A stretch of DNA of 6,420 bases from CAYUAI01 sp964442745 (GTDB lineage Bacteria; Pseudomonadota; Gammaproteobacteria; S012-40). Shown here piece after piece: positions 1-5,643 of this stretch. The first letter of the stretch is position 1. Each line of letters opens with the position of its first letter. A model generated the notes under the pieces. That model made no database searches, was not told the DNA's origin, and saw only the letters and a program-made list of their open reading frames with translations. The translations under genes and the position numbers were made by a program. The DNA is taken from positions 1 to 6,420 of the forward strand of contig CAYUAI010000148.1 in NCBI GenBank assembly GCA_964442745.1, given 5' to 3'.

Positions 1-345
1 TTAACAAAATATCAAGTGCTTAGAAACACCTAAGTTTAAAACGCTACGGGTATAGTATGTTTCATAAATAAACCTCCCCGTTTTTAGGCGAAAATTAACC
101 TGTTGGCACGACGCGGCATGAATGGTAACTGATATTATATCATTTTCCTCTTTCTCGTATGAGACCAATACCAGGCGGTTTTCATGCTTGCCGATAACAA
201 TCATACGCTGTGTTACTGTATCGAAATATCTCTCCTCGGAATATCGCACAATGTGTTCAATCAAAGCGATTTTATAGCTCCTCAATTTCGCCCTGTATTT
301 GACATATTCGGTCCATTTGATTGTTATCTTCTCGGGAATTCCCAA
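1..345 (-). CDS. DUF4258-like small protein
   Basis: This encodes a 114-residue protein, complete within the window (stop TAA at 3-1). The core has the DUF4258-like layout: an N-terminal W-T-x-x-x-x-x-R element, a helix ending in IVRYSEERYFD, two strands around IVIGKH and VLVSYE, then SVTIHA and a terminal R-x-K-x-GRF. Such proteins are small and sometimes sit in toxin-antitoxin-like pairs; no function is established here. The longer frame begins with GTG at 351-349, but that codon overlaps a strong AAGGAGG (357-351). The TTG at 345-343, five bases after it, is therefore the better start. Two positions look substituted against the family as I remember it: Tyr where TEH usually gives His, and Cys in SCQQ where Arg is usual. 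The last ~20 residues extend past the usual GRF end, so a lost stop is possible. It lies 129 bp downstream of the ATPase remnant on the same strand. A partner gene could lie beyond base 1. Confidence 0.72.
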   Translation of the reverse strand: MGIPEKITIKWTEYVKYRAKLRSYKIALIEHIVRYSEERYFDTVTQRMIVIGKHENRLVLVSYEKEENDIISVTIHAASCQQVNFRLKTGRFIYETYYTRSVLNLGVSKHLIFC

Positions 346-350
346 ATTCA

Positions 351-357
351 CCTCCTT
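351..357 (-). promoter_or_regulatory. Shine-Dalgarno of the DUF4258-like gene
   Basis: AAGGAGG reads on the minus strand directly into the GTG that opens the longest frame. That GTG cannot be used with this site because it overlaps it. A TTG five bases further on is correctly spaced, so this site decides the start. Confidence 0.7.
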
Positions 358-474
358 ATTGTCCTTTGCTATCTTTTTGAGTTCAAGCAGTATAACGCTG
401 GCAGCAAAAAGAAAAGCGAGGAACGAGCGGCGATTTGTTGCTGTCCGAGTGCATGTGATTGTTCGATATTATTA

Positions 475-1011
475 CTATGCTGCTGTTCGCTTAGAGTATT
501 CTTCCCGCCATTTTTTCAGTTTCGTCATATCGACGAGGAGGTCGTCTGACGTCGGCAATTCTACAGGTGATTCTGCTGGTTGGGAGTGTTCAAGTCCAGA
601 GTATTTGGTCATGAGCGAATCCAAAAAATTGCAATCCTCATCTTTCAGCTTAGTCAGGTCCTTTAGTTTTAACGTATGGACCGGACACTGAAATTTTTGA
701 ACCACCCCACACAACAGATCATTTTCAACAGAACGCTCTACAAGGGTTCTGAAATCGCTGCATATCGACTTCAGCAATATTTCGGCATATTCAAAATCAC
801 CGTTTTCACTCGATTTTTTTGCGGCCTGGTACCGCTGATTTATTAGAGTGTTCAAAGTGGTTTTGATGTCACTCTGTGATAGAGGAATTGGCGCCGGCTC
901 TCCGGTACCCCAGTCTGCAGAACGAATACTAACTACATCGGGCTTTATTGACTTTTTCTCGGAAAAATGCCTGACCGTTCCCAGCAAAGAGAGGCGGTGA
1001 GTAAAGACAAT
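475..1011 (-). pseudogene. C-terminal fragment of AAA/SMC-like ATPase
   Basis: This is an open minus-strand frame of 178 codons. Its first residues, IVFTHRLSLLG, match the H-loop strand that follows Walker B in SMC/AAA_13-type ATPases. Next come an ADWGTGEPAPIPLSQSD segment, an acidic helical stretch, LVERSVENDLLCGVVQ and EHSQPAESPVELP, a C-terminal tail I associate with large AAA ATPases of accessory and defence-like regions. Walker A, the ABC signature and Walker B are all absent: the homology stops exactly where the ISKra4 repeat begins at 1012. The fragment cannot be an active ATPase. The frame stays open into the IS to a TGA at 1089-1087, so a TTG at 987 could start a 170-residue product, but no convincing ribosome site supports it. 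It ends with tandem TAG-TAA-TAA. The family assignment is from memory of conserved blocks. Confidence 0.72.
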
Positions 1012-1051
1012 GGGTGCAGTTCCTTTGCTTCGACGAAAAAGCGCATAAAAA
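1012..1051 (+). repeat. Left terminal inverted repeat of ISKra4 element
   Basis: There are three conserved blocks shared with the right end: GGGTGCAGTTCCTTT (1012-1026), CGACGA (1031-1036) and ATAAAAA (1045-1051). The intervening gaps have the same lengths (4 and 8 bases) at both ends. Confidence 0.92.
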
Positions 1052-1064
1052 ATAGCTGTTAAGC

Positions 1065-1093
1065 TTGAAAAACGAAAAAAGAGAGATCAAAAT
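1065..1093 (+). promoter_or_regulatory. Possible transposase promoter
   Basis: TTGAAA (1065-1070) is followed after 17 bases by CAAAAT (1088-1093), which matches the -10 consensus at four of six positions. It lies inside the IS, 52 bases ahead of the ATG. A TATAAC at about 1120 is an alternative -10 without a good -35. Confidence 0.35.
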
Positions 1094-1144
1094 ACGAGGT
1101 TTATGATTGTCTGACGAATATAACCCGGTAAAAAGGTCTCTCTT
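1079..1144 (+). promoter_or_regulatory. Leader inverted repeat ending at the transposase ATG
   Basis: AAGAGAGA at 1079-1086 is the exact complement of TCTCTCTT at 1137-1144, which ends at the base before ATG 1145. The AAAAAGG ribosome site (1130-1136) lies next to the stem on its loop side. A transcript entering from outside the IS would contain both arms and could occlude initiation. A promoter starting after 1086 would lack the first arm. Confidence 0.45.
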
Positions 1145-2626
1145 ATGAAGGTAGCCTACCCAAACTCAAGCGAATTTTCATTCTTTTCTGAGGCACAAGC
1201 ACCATTGGATCAGCTCATCAATCAATTATCATCGCAAGATTATGAAGACAATGAGCATGGCGAGATAGAAGCCCCTATCAACCGAGAAGGACAAGAACTG
1301 TTAAGGCGATGATTGCAAGGCGGGTTGGATCAAAAATCGGCAAACGAAAGCCCCAAAAAAGGCATGATAAACCTAGCCGAGGAAGTGTTAAATCATGTCC
1401 GCACTGGCACAACACGCGTATTAACGTGCTTGTTTGGTGACGTCATCGCCACGAGAAAGGGCGATAATCAGCGGGGACGCTCTCGTGTATTTCCGATGGA
1501 TGAAGCCCTCAATTTACCCACTGACCAATATTCTGATGGCCTGAGACAGCGGTTATCGAAAGAAGCCCTGAGGGGTTCATTTGATAAGGCGATTGAGGCG
1601 ATTAACGACACCACTGGCGGATCGATACCCAAAAGACAGAGCTTGAATGTTGTGCGTGACGTTGCCCAGGATTTTGAGTCATTTTACGAGAAAAAACGTT
1701 GGATTGAACCCGAGAAAACGGCCGATTTATTAATCCTAACCTTTGACGGCAAAGGCATTGTCATGCGTCCTGATAGCTTGAGAGAGTGCACTAAAAAAGC
1801 GGCCAAAAAAGCGAACAAATTGAAGAGCCGTTTAAGCCCAGGCGAAAAAAAAGATCGTAAACGCATGGCACAGGTAGCGGCTGTCTATACCGTGCAGGCT
1901 CACATTCGTACCGGTGAATCTATTATGAAAGTATCAGAGGATGATAATGTTTTGCCCTTTCGCACACCGGTGCGTAACCAGCGAGTTTGGGCCAGCGTTG
2001 AACGAGAATCAGAGCAAGTCATTGAAGACGCTTTTCGAGAAGCGTTACCAAGAGACCCAAAACAGCAACGTAAATGGGTCATCCTCATTGATGGACTTCC
2101 TCATCAAATCACGGGGATAAAAAAAGTGATGAAGCAACTGGAAGTGAAAGCCACCATTGTCATGGACTTCATTCATGTCCTTGAATATCTCGGGAAAGCT
2201 GCTTGGCGTTTTTTTGAAAAAGGCGATGATGCCGTCGAACAATGGATTGCACAAAGAGCGGTGAATATTCTCAACGGTCAATGCTCACAAGTGGCCAAGG
2301 GGCGGCGTATCAGCGCAACGAAACAAGAAATAGTCGACAGGGAAAATATGGATAAGTGCGCTGATTACTTGCTCAACCATCAAGAACGATTACAGTATGG
2401 CGAGGCATTGAAATTAGGGTTTCCCATCGCCACTGGCGTGATTGAAGGTGCGTGCCGCCATCTTATTAATGATCGTCTTGACATCACTGGAGCACGTTGG
2501 GGCTTGGATGGCGCTGAATCTATCTTGAAATTACGATCACTGAAATCAAGTGGTGATTTTGACGCCTATTGGGAACACCATAAGCAAACATCAAAAAAAA
2601 GAAATTATCAATTTTCTTACCAGTAG
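1145..2626 (+). pseudogene. ISKra4-family transposase, interrupted by TGA
   Basis: This encodes a DDE transposase that cuts and joins the IS ends. The full frame is 493 codons from ATG 1145, with AAAAAGG upstream, to TAG 2626. An in-frame TGA at 1310-1312 splits it after 55 residues. The remaining 437-codon frame starts at a TTG directly after the stop. Family hallmarks in that part (numbered from the TTG) are LFGDVIATRKG (41-50), an FDGKG first-Asp motif (D145), VILIDG (D260), IVMDFIHVLEYL (D285) and PIATGVIEGACRHLI with the catalytic Glu at 378, followed by DITGARWGL. All catalytic positions are present. The short upstream part ends REGQELLRR, which continues naturally into LQGGLDQ, so the TGA replaces one codon rather than marking a real gene end. 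Re-initiation at the TTG or readthrough are conceivable; simple inactivation is likelier. Confidence 0.9.
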
Positions 2627-2627
2627 A

Positions 2628-2667
2628 TTTTTATCATGAATCTCGTCGTTCTAAAGGAACTGCACCC
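2628..2667 (-). repeat. Right terminal inverted repeat of ISKra4 element
   Basis: Read on the minus strand from 2667, this repeats the three blocks of the left end: 15 bases at 2667-2653, six at 2648-2643 and seven at 2634-2628. The spacing is identical to the left end. Confidence 0.92.
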
Positions 2668-3255
2668 CTCAAAGATGGCACTACGGGCCTGTTCGCGGGT
2701 TTCAAAATGCACGCGATACACAAGCTCTGATTTAAGTGTGTCGAAGAAACTTTCCATCGGCGCGTTGTCCCAACCGTTGCCTCTGCGGCATATTGGCTAC
2801 CGTGATCAGAGTGGTGCAAATAATTGGCGCTACTCAATGGCCATGTTAAGTGCACTGAGGGGTAAATCAACGCGCATATGATATTCCATTGCCCAACCGA
2901 CAATACGACGTGAATGCAGATCAAGCACAGCGACTAAATACAACCCACCTTCATCGATTTTGATATAAGCGATATCACTCAACCCAACCTCGTCGGGCAA
3001 TGGAGCCTAAAATACTCGGTTTAAATAGTTGTTCGCCATCGGAAAATCATGTTTCGAGTCCGTGGTATTGACATAAATTTTTCGCTTTTTGGCAGAGATG
3101 TCTTGTTCTCGCACTAAACGCGCCACTCGATTTAAACGACACCGTTCACCGGATTGATTGAGGACCGCATGAATCCGAGGGCTTCCATAGGTGCCTCGAC
3201 TGTCTTGGTGAATCTTAATCATCTTTTCACTGAGAACCTCATTGGTTTGCGTGCG

Positions 3256-3269
3256 TTGACTCTTGGGCC
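3256..3269 (+). repeat. 14-bp target duplication, copy 1
   Basis: TTGACTCTTGGGCC occurs here and again at 3458-3471, exactly flanking the MITE-like insert. On the minus strand it encodes part of orfB (PKSQ). Confidence 0.88.
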
Positions 3270-3457
3270 AGCCCTTTCAATATGATTTTCTCATATTTTC
3301 GCAAACACTATTAGTGTATAGGATTAGATGACATCCCTGACATATTTTAGCAACTTCTTACAAAGATGGTACGCCGAAGTAGTTTTTTAAAATTCTGGAT
3401 ACACAGCTAAAATCATGAAATTTGCTGCGAAAACACATGTATCTCACCTTGAAAGGG
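3270..3457. mobile_element. MITE-like insert inside IS3 orfB
   Basis: This 188-bp AT-rich insert splits the orfB codons for RPKSQ. Removing it with one copy of the flanking 14-bp repeat restores an uninterrupted frame. Its ends form an imperfect 32-bp inverted repeat with an outer identical block CCCTTTCAA and an inner identical block TTTTCGCA at matching distances. It has no transposase gene, so it would be mobilised in trans. The long duplication fits IS4/IS1634-type elements, but no parental IS with these ends is seen in the window. The outer left base or two (AG before CCCTTTCAA) are ambiguous. Confidence 0.82.
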
Positions 3458-3471
3458 TTGACTCTTGGGCC
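3458..3471 (+). repeat. 14-bp target duplication, copy 2
   Basis: This is an identical copy of TTGACTCTTGGGCC at the other border of the insert. orfB sequence continues directly beyond it (AWLSR). Confidence 0.88.
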
Positions 3472-3570
3472 TACTTAACCAGGCATAATAACCACTCGGT
3501 ATCACACCGAACACATCACACATGACAGTGATGGAAAACTATTGGCCATTATCATTGATGAATTTAAACT

Positions 3571-3861
3571 TCATTTCATGTCCTTGGCAAAGTAGGCCAT
3601 CGATTTTTTTAGGATATCACGCTCCTGTTGTAAACGTTTGTTTTCTTCACTGAGTTGCCTGATTATCTCTTCATCGGCACGCTAGCGCCCATTGCCTGGA
3701 AAAGCTTGGTCCGGATTTTCTTGGTATTCAGCTATCCAGCGACGTAAGGCGGTTTGGCCCACACCGAATTTTTTCGAGGCCGCAGGAATGCTGATGCTCT
3801 GTTCAATGATGTACTTCGCAGTTTCTCGCTTGAACTCTCCATTGTAATTAGGTCGTTTCAT
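3571..3861 (-). pseudogene. IS3-family orfA (nonsense-mutated)
   Basis: This is a 96-codon orfA, the DNA-binding half of the IS3 transposase. The start is ATG 3861 with AGGTG four bases upstream, rather than the GTG at 3867. A helix-turn-helix region (SIPAASKKFGVGQTALRRW) occupies roughly residues 23-42. After it, ADEEIIRQLSEENKRLQQER is the leucine-zipper segment leading to orfB. A TAG at 3684-3682 separates these two parts, so only the first 59 residues are made. An A7 run at 3610-3604, in the reading CTA AAA AAA, is the expected -1 slippage site. Shifting there enters the orfB frame cleanly. The stop overlaps the orfB ATG (ATGA at 3574-3571). Confidence 0.88.
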
Positions 3862-3905
3862 AAACACCTGATAAAAGGTTGATTATACCCTAACTGGGTG
3901 ACCAT

Positions 3906-4401
3906 TATATCGGGGGAGACTCATGAATTCCTTGCCCACACAGCATGTAAATTTGTTGCGCCGGTCAGTTATGAGACTACGACCTCGAGTGGTAATAGTC
4001 GTCTAATTCTTCAGCTTATTGAGCACTTACTTTCACTACTCGCCTGTTGGCTAGACTTTAGCTTAGCAAGACTAAAAAATCCTACTTCTGATTTCCGCAC
4101 CAACTGGGTAACATTAACTAATTTCAGAAATAAATCTTCCTCCCAAAGTTTTGGATTTATCTCGGCACGACAATTGCGCAGTTAGCTGATGAGCTTGATT
4201 TTATACCAAAACACTTGAATAACACTGCATGCACAGTAAAAACTATGATCATTTCTCAGATGATGCTCCTGCATTTTCATCAAGGTCACCACTGAATTTC
4301 AGAAACCATCGGATATTTACTATTGAAATCCACTGAGCTAAACCTTGGGTTTCATTCTCGATGCTAACAAACTTGCACAATCAATCTTATTATTCGAATC
4401 A
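3906..4401. other. Intergenic region without a supportable gene
   Basis: About 500 AT-rich bases lie between the IS3 end and the vapC remnant. There is an open plus frame at 3898-4185 and a 43-codon minus frame at 4249-4380 (ending SGDLDENAGASSEK). Neither has a ribosome site, a recognised motif or a sensible family match. A near-repeat of the IS3 end (AACTGGGT at 4102) occurs here. The region does not contain the missing N-terminal part of the ATPase. It may be old debris or an unrecognised non-coding element. Confidence 0.5.
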
Positions 4402-4446
4402 TCAATGATCAGGAATGATAAGTTTAATTTGAGGGAAATACGTTTT

Positions 4447-4812
4447 CTATTTATCTGTATCCCTCGTAATCAAATCAAAATTTGATACGCTCGCATGAGC
4501 GCCTATAAAAAAATCTGGTAAAGGGGAATTTTTAGCGCCTTTATTTTTTCTGTATTCTAGAAATATTTTTCCTGTAAGAAATAATGCTTCTCGGGGAATT
4601 TCTAATACCTTGATATCAAGCTCAGAAATAGCCATTTCAACCTCTTCAATTTTATTAAACCCAATTGAGATCTCAGTATAGACAATTGAATTGATATACA
4701 AGGTATTGGTATGGCTATATTGTTCCAGTATATCCTCTGACCATTGAGCCCAATTTAGATCGTTAGTAAATAAATCAAGTAAAACACAGGAGTCAATAAA
4801 AATACCGTTCAT
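4447..4812 (-). CDS. vapC: VapC-type PIN-domain toxin, C-terminally shortened
   Basis: VapC toxins are Mg-dependent ribonucleases neutralised by the VapB partner. This frame encodes 121 residues. The PIN acidic quartet is visible: D7 in MNGIFIDSCVLLD, E47 in VYTEISIGF, D100 in LPDFFIGAHA and D118 in ITRDTDK. A TAG at 4449-4447 then ends the frame. Beyond it the same frame continues as KTYFPQIKLIIPDH to a TGA at 4404-4402, which is the usual VapC C-terminal strand with its TYFP motif. The ancestral protein was therefore about 136 residues, and one codon (usually Tyr in relatives) became TAG. The start ATG overlaps the vapB stop (TAATG), so translation is coupled. Loss of 15 residues probably destabilises the fold, but activity cannot be ruled out from sequence. 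Confidence 0.9.
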   Translation of the reverse strand: MNGIFIDSCVLLDLFTNDLNWAQWSEDILEQYSHTNTLYINSIVYTEISIGFNKIEEVEMAISELDIKVLEIPREALFLTGKIFLEYRKNKGAKNSPLPDFFIGAHASVSNFDLITRDTDK

Positions 4813-5033
4813 TATGCGTCTCTTGTGAGATTCATGATTTCGTCAGTTGACATATTCGCGGTTGCGATCCCCCTAAGGTTCTTAAATTTTCTCTTTATAT
4901 TAGGCTCATCAGTTTTGACGATATAAAACTTGCCATTGTCCTCTATGAAGTCAATTTCGGTTTCAGGTGTGATACCCAGACTTTCTCTTATATGTCTTGG
5001 GATTGTAACTTGTCCTTTTGTGGTTACTCGCAT
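4812..5033 (-). CDS. vapB: VapB-type AbrB/SpoVT-fold antitoxin
   Basis: This antitoxin has 73 residues. It begins MRVTTKGQVTIPRHIRESLGI, the classic AbrB/MazE swapped-hairpin DNA-binding domain (residues 1 to ~45), followed by a charged tail that would wrap around the toxin (KRKFKNLRGIATANMSTDEIM). It binds VapC and represses its own operon. The longer frame starts at a TTG (5048), but ATG 5033 is preferred. It starts exactly at the conserved MRVTTKG motif and has GGAG (5046-5043) nine bases upstream, a site that would itself be coding if the TTG were used. The stop TAA shares one base with the vapC ATG. No damage is visible, so the antitoxin looks intact even though its toxin is shortened. 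Confidence 0.92.
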   Translation of the reverse strand: MRVTTKGQVTIPRHIRESLGITPETEIDFIEDNGKFYIVKTDEPNIKRKFKNLRGIATANMSTDEIMNLTRDA

Positions 5034-5051
5034 GATTTTAAACTCCAAACA

Positions 5052-5081
5052 GGAAGGTAATACCAGTATAGTATTACTTCC
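5052..5081. promoter_or_regulatory. vapBC operator palindrome
   Basis: A 30-base inverted repeat has GGAAGGTAATAC (5052-5063) and GTATTACTTCC (5071-5081) as arms. They pair over 11 bases with one extra G, around a 7-base centre CAGTATA. It covers the -10 element and much of the promoter spacer, the usual position for autorepression by the VapB or VapBC complex. Confidence 0.82.
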
Positions 5082-5092
5082 GACAATTGCAA
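5065..5092 (-). promoter_or_regulatory. vapBC promoter
   Basis: On the minus strand TTGCAA (5092-5087) is followed after 16 bases by TATACT (5070-5065). Transcription would start near 5058, leaving a leader of about 25 bases with GGAG before ATG 5033. The -10 lies inside the operator palindrome. Confidence 0.75.
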
Positions 5093-5124
5093 GTCATGGA
5101 ATTTATGCGATTTTTTTCATGGAG

Positions 5125-5640
5125 CTAATGCTGTCGTAACCGAACGTCGGTATCAAAGCACAAATGAATGGCAAACCACAAAACCACCTGAAACCCATAA
5201 GTCATAAACCGCCACTCATAAGTGATCGGGTATTTATTGACCAAATGTAAGGTCGTCGGTCTACGGCGATGGTTTTTCCCAAATATTTCCCTCGACATCT
5301 ATTTAATTTTGTCGATTAATCGGCTAGCGTATCGTGCTGATGAACGTGTTAAAGAGCGAATGAAATCACGCGACAATAACACCACGACCGACGCTAAACG
5401 TTGATACGAGACCGCTATTTTCTCCTCCTTTGTCAACTCATCAATACTGACATTTAACACCACATGCGTGGCAAAACTGGCAATGATCGAAGAGAGAATC
5501 AGTGATTCGATGAGATTATCGTTATTGGAAACCAACAACCTTTTATCGAGATTGAACGATTGTTTACAGCCTTTGAACATCAACTCTATTTGCCATCTCA
5601 CTTTATATAAAGGGTAAATCACATAGGCCGCGATCAGCAA
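5125..5640 (-). pseudogene. IS4-family transposase, C-terminal remnant
   Basis: This is the C-terminal catalytic part of an IS4-family DDE transposase. The YPLYKVRWQIELMFKGCK segment carries the exact Y-x2-R-x3-E-x6-K signature of the family (Y12, R15, E19, K26 from 5640), with E19 the catalytic Glu. Helices containing LIESLILSSIIASFATHVVLNV and RDFIRSLTRSSARYASRLIDKIK follow. A TAG at 5301-5299 ends the first frame. The frame then continues 57 codons (MSREIFGKNHRRRPTTLHLVNK...) to a TAG at 5127-5125, a tail typical of these transposases at least up to RRRPTTL. A TAA at 5643-5641 precedes the segment. Upstream, 5644-5811 is open in the same frame and ends GKKASKKTRK, which may be a remnant of the preceding domain after an internal deletion. 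The first two catalytic Asp regions are not present. Confidence 0.86.
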
Positions 5641-5643
5641 TTA

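Larger units (their letters stand above)
1012..2667 (+). mobile_element. ISKra4-family insertion sequence (complete ends)
   Basis: This 1656-bp element is bounded by 40-bp imperfect inverted repeats that start GGGTGCAGTTCCTTT. It carries a single transposase frame whose stop (2624-2626) lies just inside the right repeat. No direct target duplication is seen: the left flank reads AAT and the right flank reads CTC. The left flank is the ATPase gene and the right flank is a truncated IS3 orfB, so the two sides were not originally adjacent. Either ISKra4 insertion was followed by an adjacent deletion, or it mediated a rearrangement. Confidence 0.92.
2668..3574 (-). pseudogene. IS3-family orfB integrase-type transposase (degraded)
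   Basis: This is the catalytic DDE half of the IS3 transposase. Recognisable blocks in order are GYYAWLSRPKSQ, IHQDSRGTYGSPRIHAVL, SDIAYIKIDEGGLYL with the first Asp, LDLHSRRIVGWAMEYHM, HHSDHGSQYA with the second Asp, and NGWDNAPMESFFDTLKSEL with the Glu. Damage includes TAG at 3541-3539, 3009-3007 and 2832-2830, and the MITE insert at 3270-3457. HHSDHGSQYA lies in a different frame from its neighbours, and roughly 20 residues between it and RGNGWDNA are missing. Two Trp positions usual in the family read GGG (Gly). The frame ends abruptly at SAIFE against the ISKra4 repeat, losing about 35 C-terminal residues. Clearly non-functional. Confidence 0.9.
2668..3905 (-). mobile_element. IS3-family element, 3' end lost, with nested insert
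   Basis: This minus-strand IS3-type element has overlapping orfA and orfB. The orfA end is near 3905, where TGGTCACCCAGTTAGGG is a candidate terminal repeat, but no partner repeat exists because the orfB end is missing at the ISKra4 junction (2667/2668). A 188-bp insert with a 14-bp duplication interrupts orfB. With stops, a frame disruption and a deletion, the element is dead. The outer limit at 3905 is an estimate. Confidence 0.85.

Noticed and set aside
184..691. Two overlapping plus-strand open frames of 121 and 130 codons
   Set aside because: They lie antisense to the DUF4258-like gene and the ATPase fragment, which have conserved motifs. The plus frames have low-complexity, Cys/Ser-rich translations and no ribosome sites.
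2636..2881. Plus-strand 81-codon frame following the ISKra4 transposase
   Set aside because: It begins inside the right terminal repeat and then runs antisense through IS3 orfB, so it is a junction artefact.
2634..2924. Minus-strand 96-codon frame containing LHHSDHGSQYA
   Set aside because: Only that motif is real. It is the out-of-frame second-Asp block of IS3 orfB, and the rest is a frameshifted reading of the same pseudogene.
3898..4185. Plus-strand 95-codon open frame
   Set aside because: It starts inside the presumed IS3 end and has no ribosome site or recognised motif. Other frames over the same bases look equally plausible, so it is treated as chance.
4249..4380. Minus-strand 43-codon frame ending SGDLDENAGASSEK
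   Set aside because: The composition looks protein-like, but there is no ATG, no ribosome site and no family recognised. It is too short to support.
2668..5301. A TAG-to-Gln genetic code as the explanation of the stops
   Set aside because: It is not adopted as a call. The vapC site is normally Tyr, the elements also show frameshifts and deletions, and two other genes appear to end in TAG. It is kept only as a testable observation.
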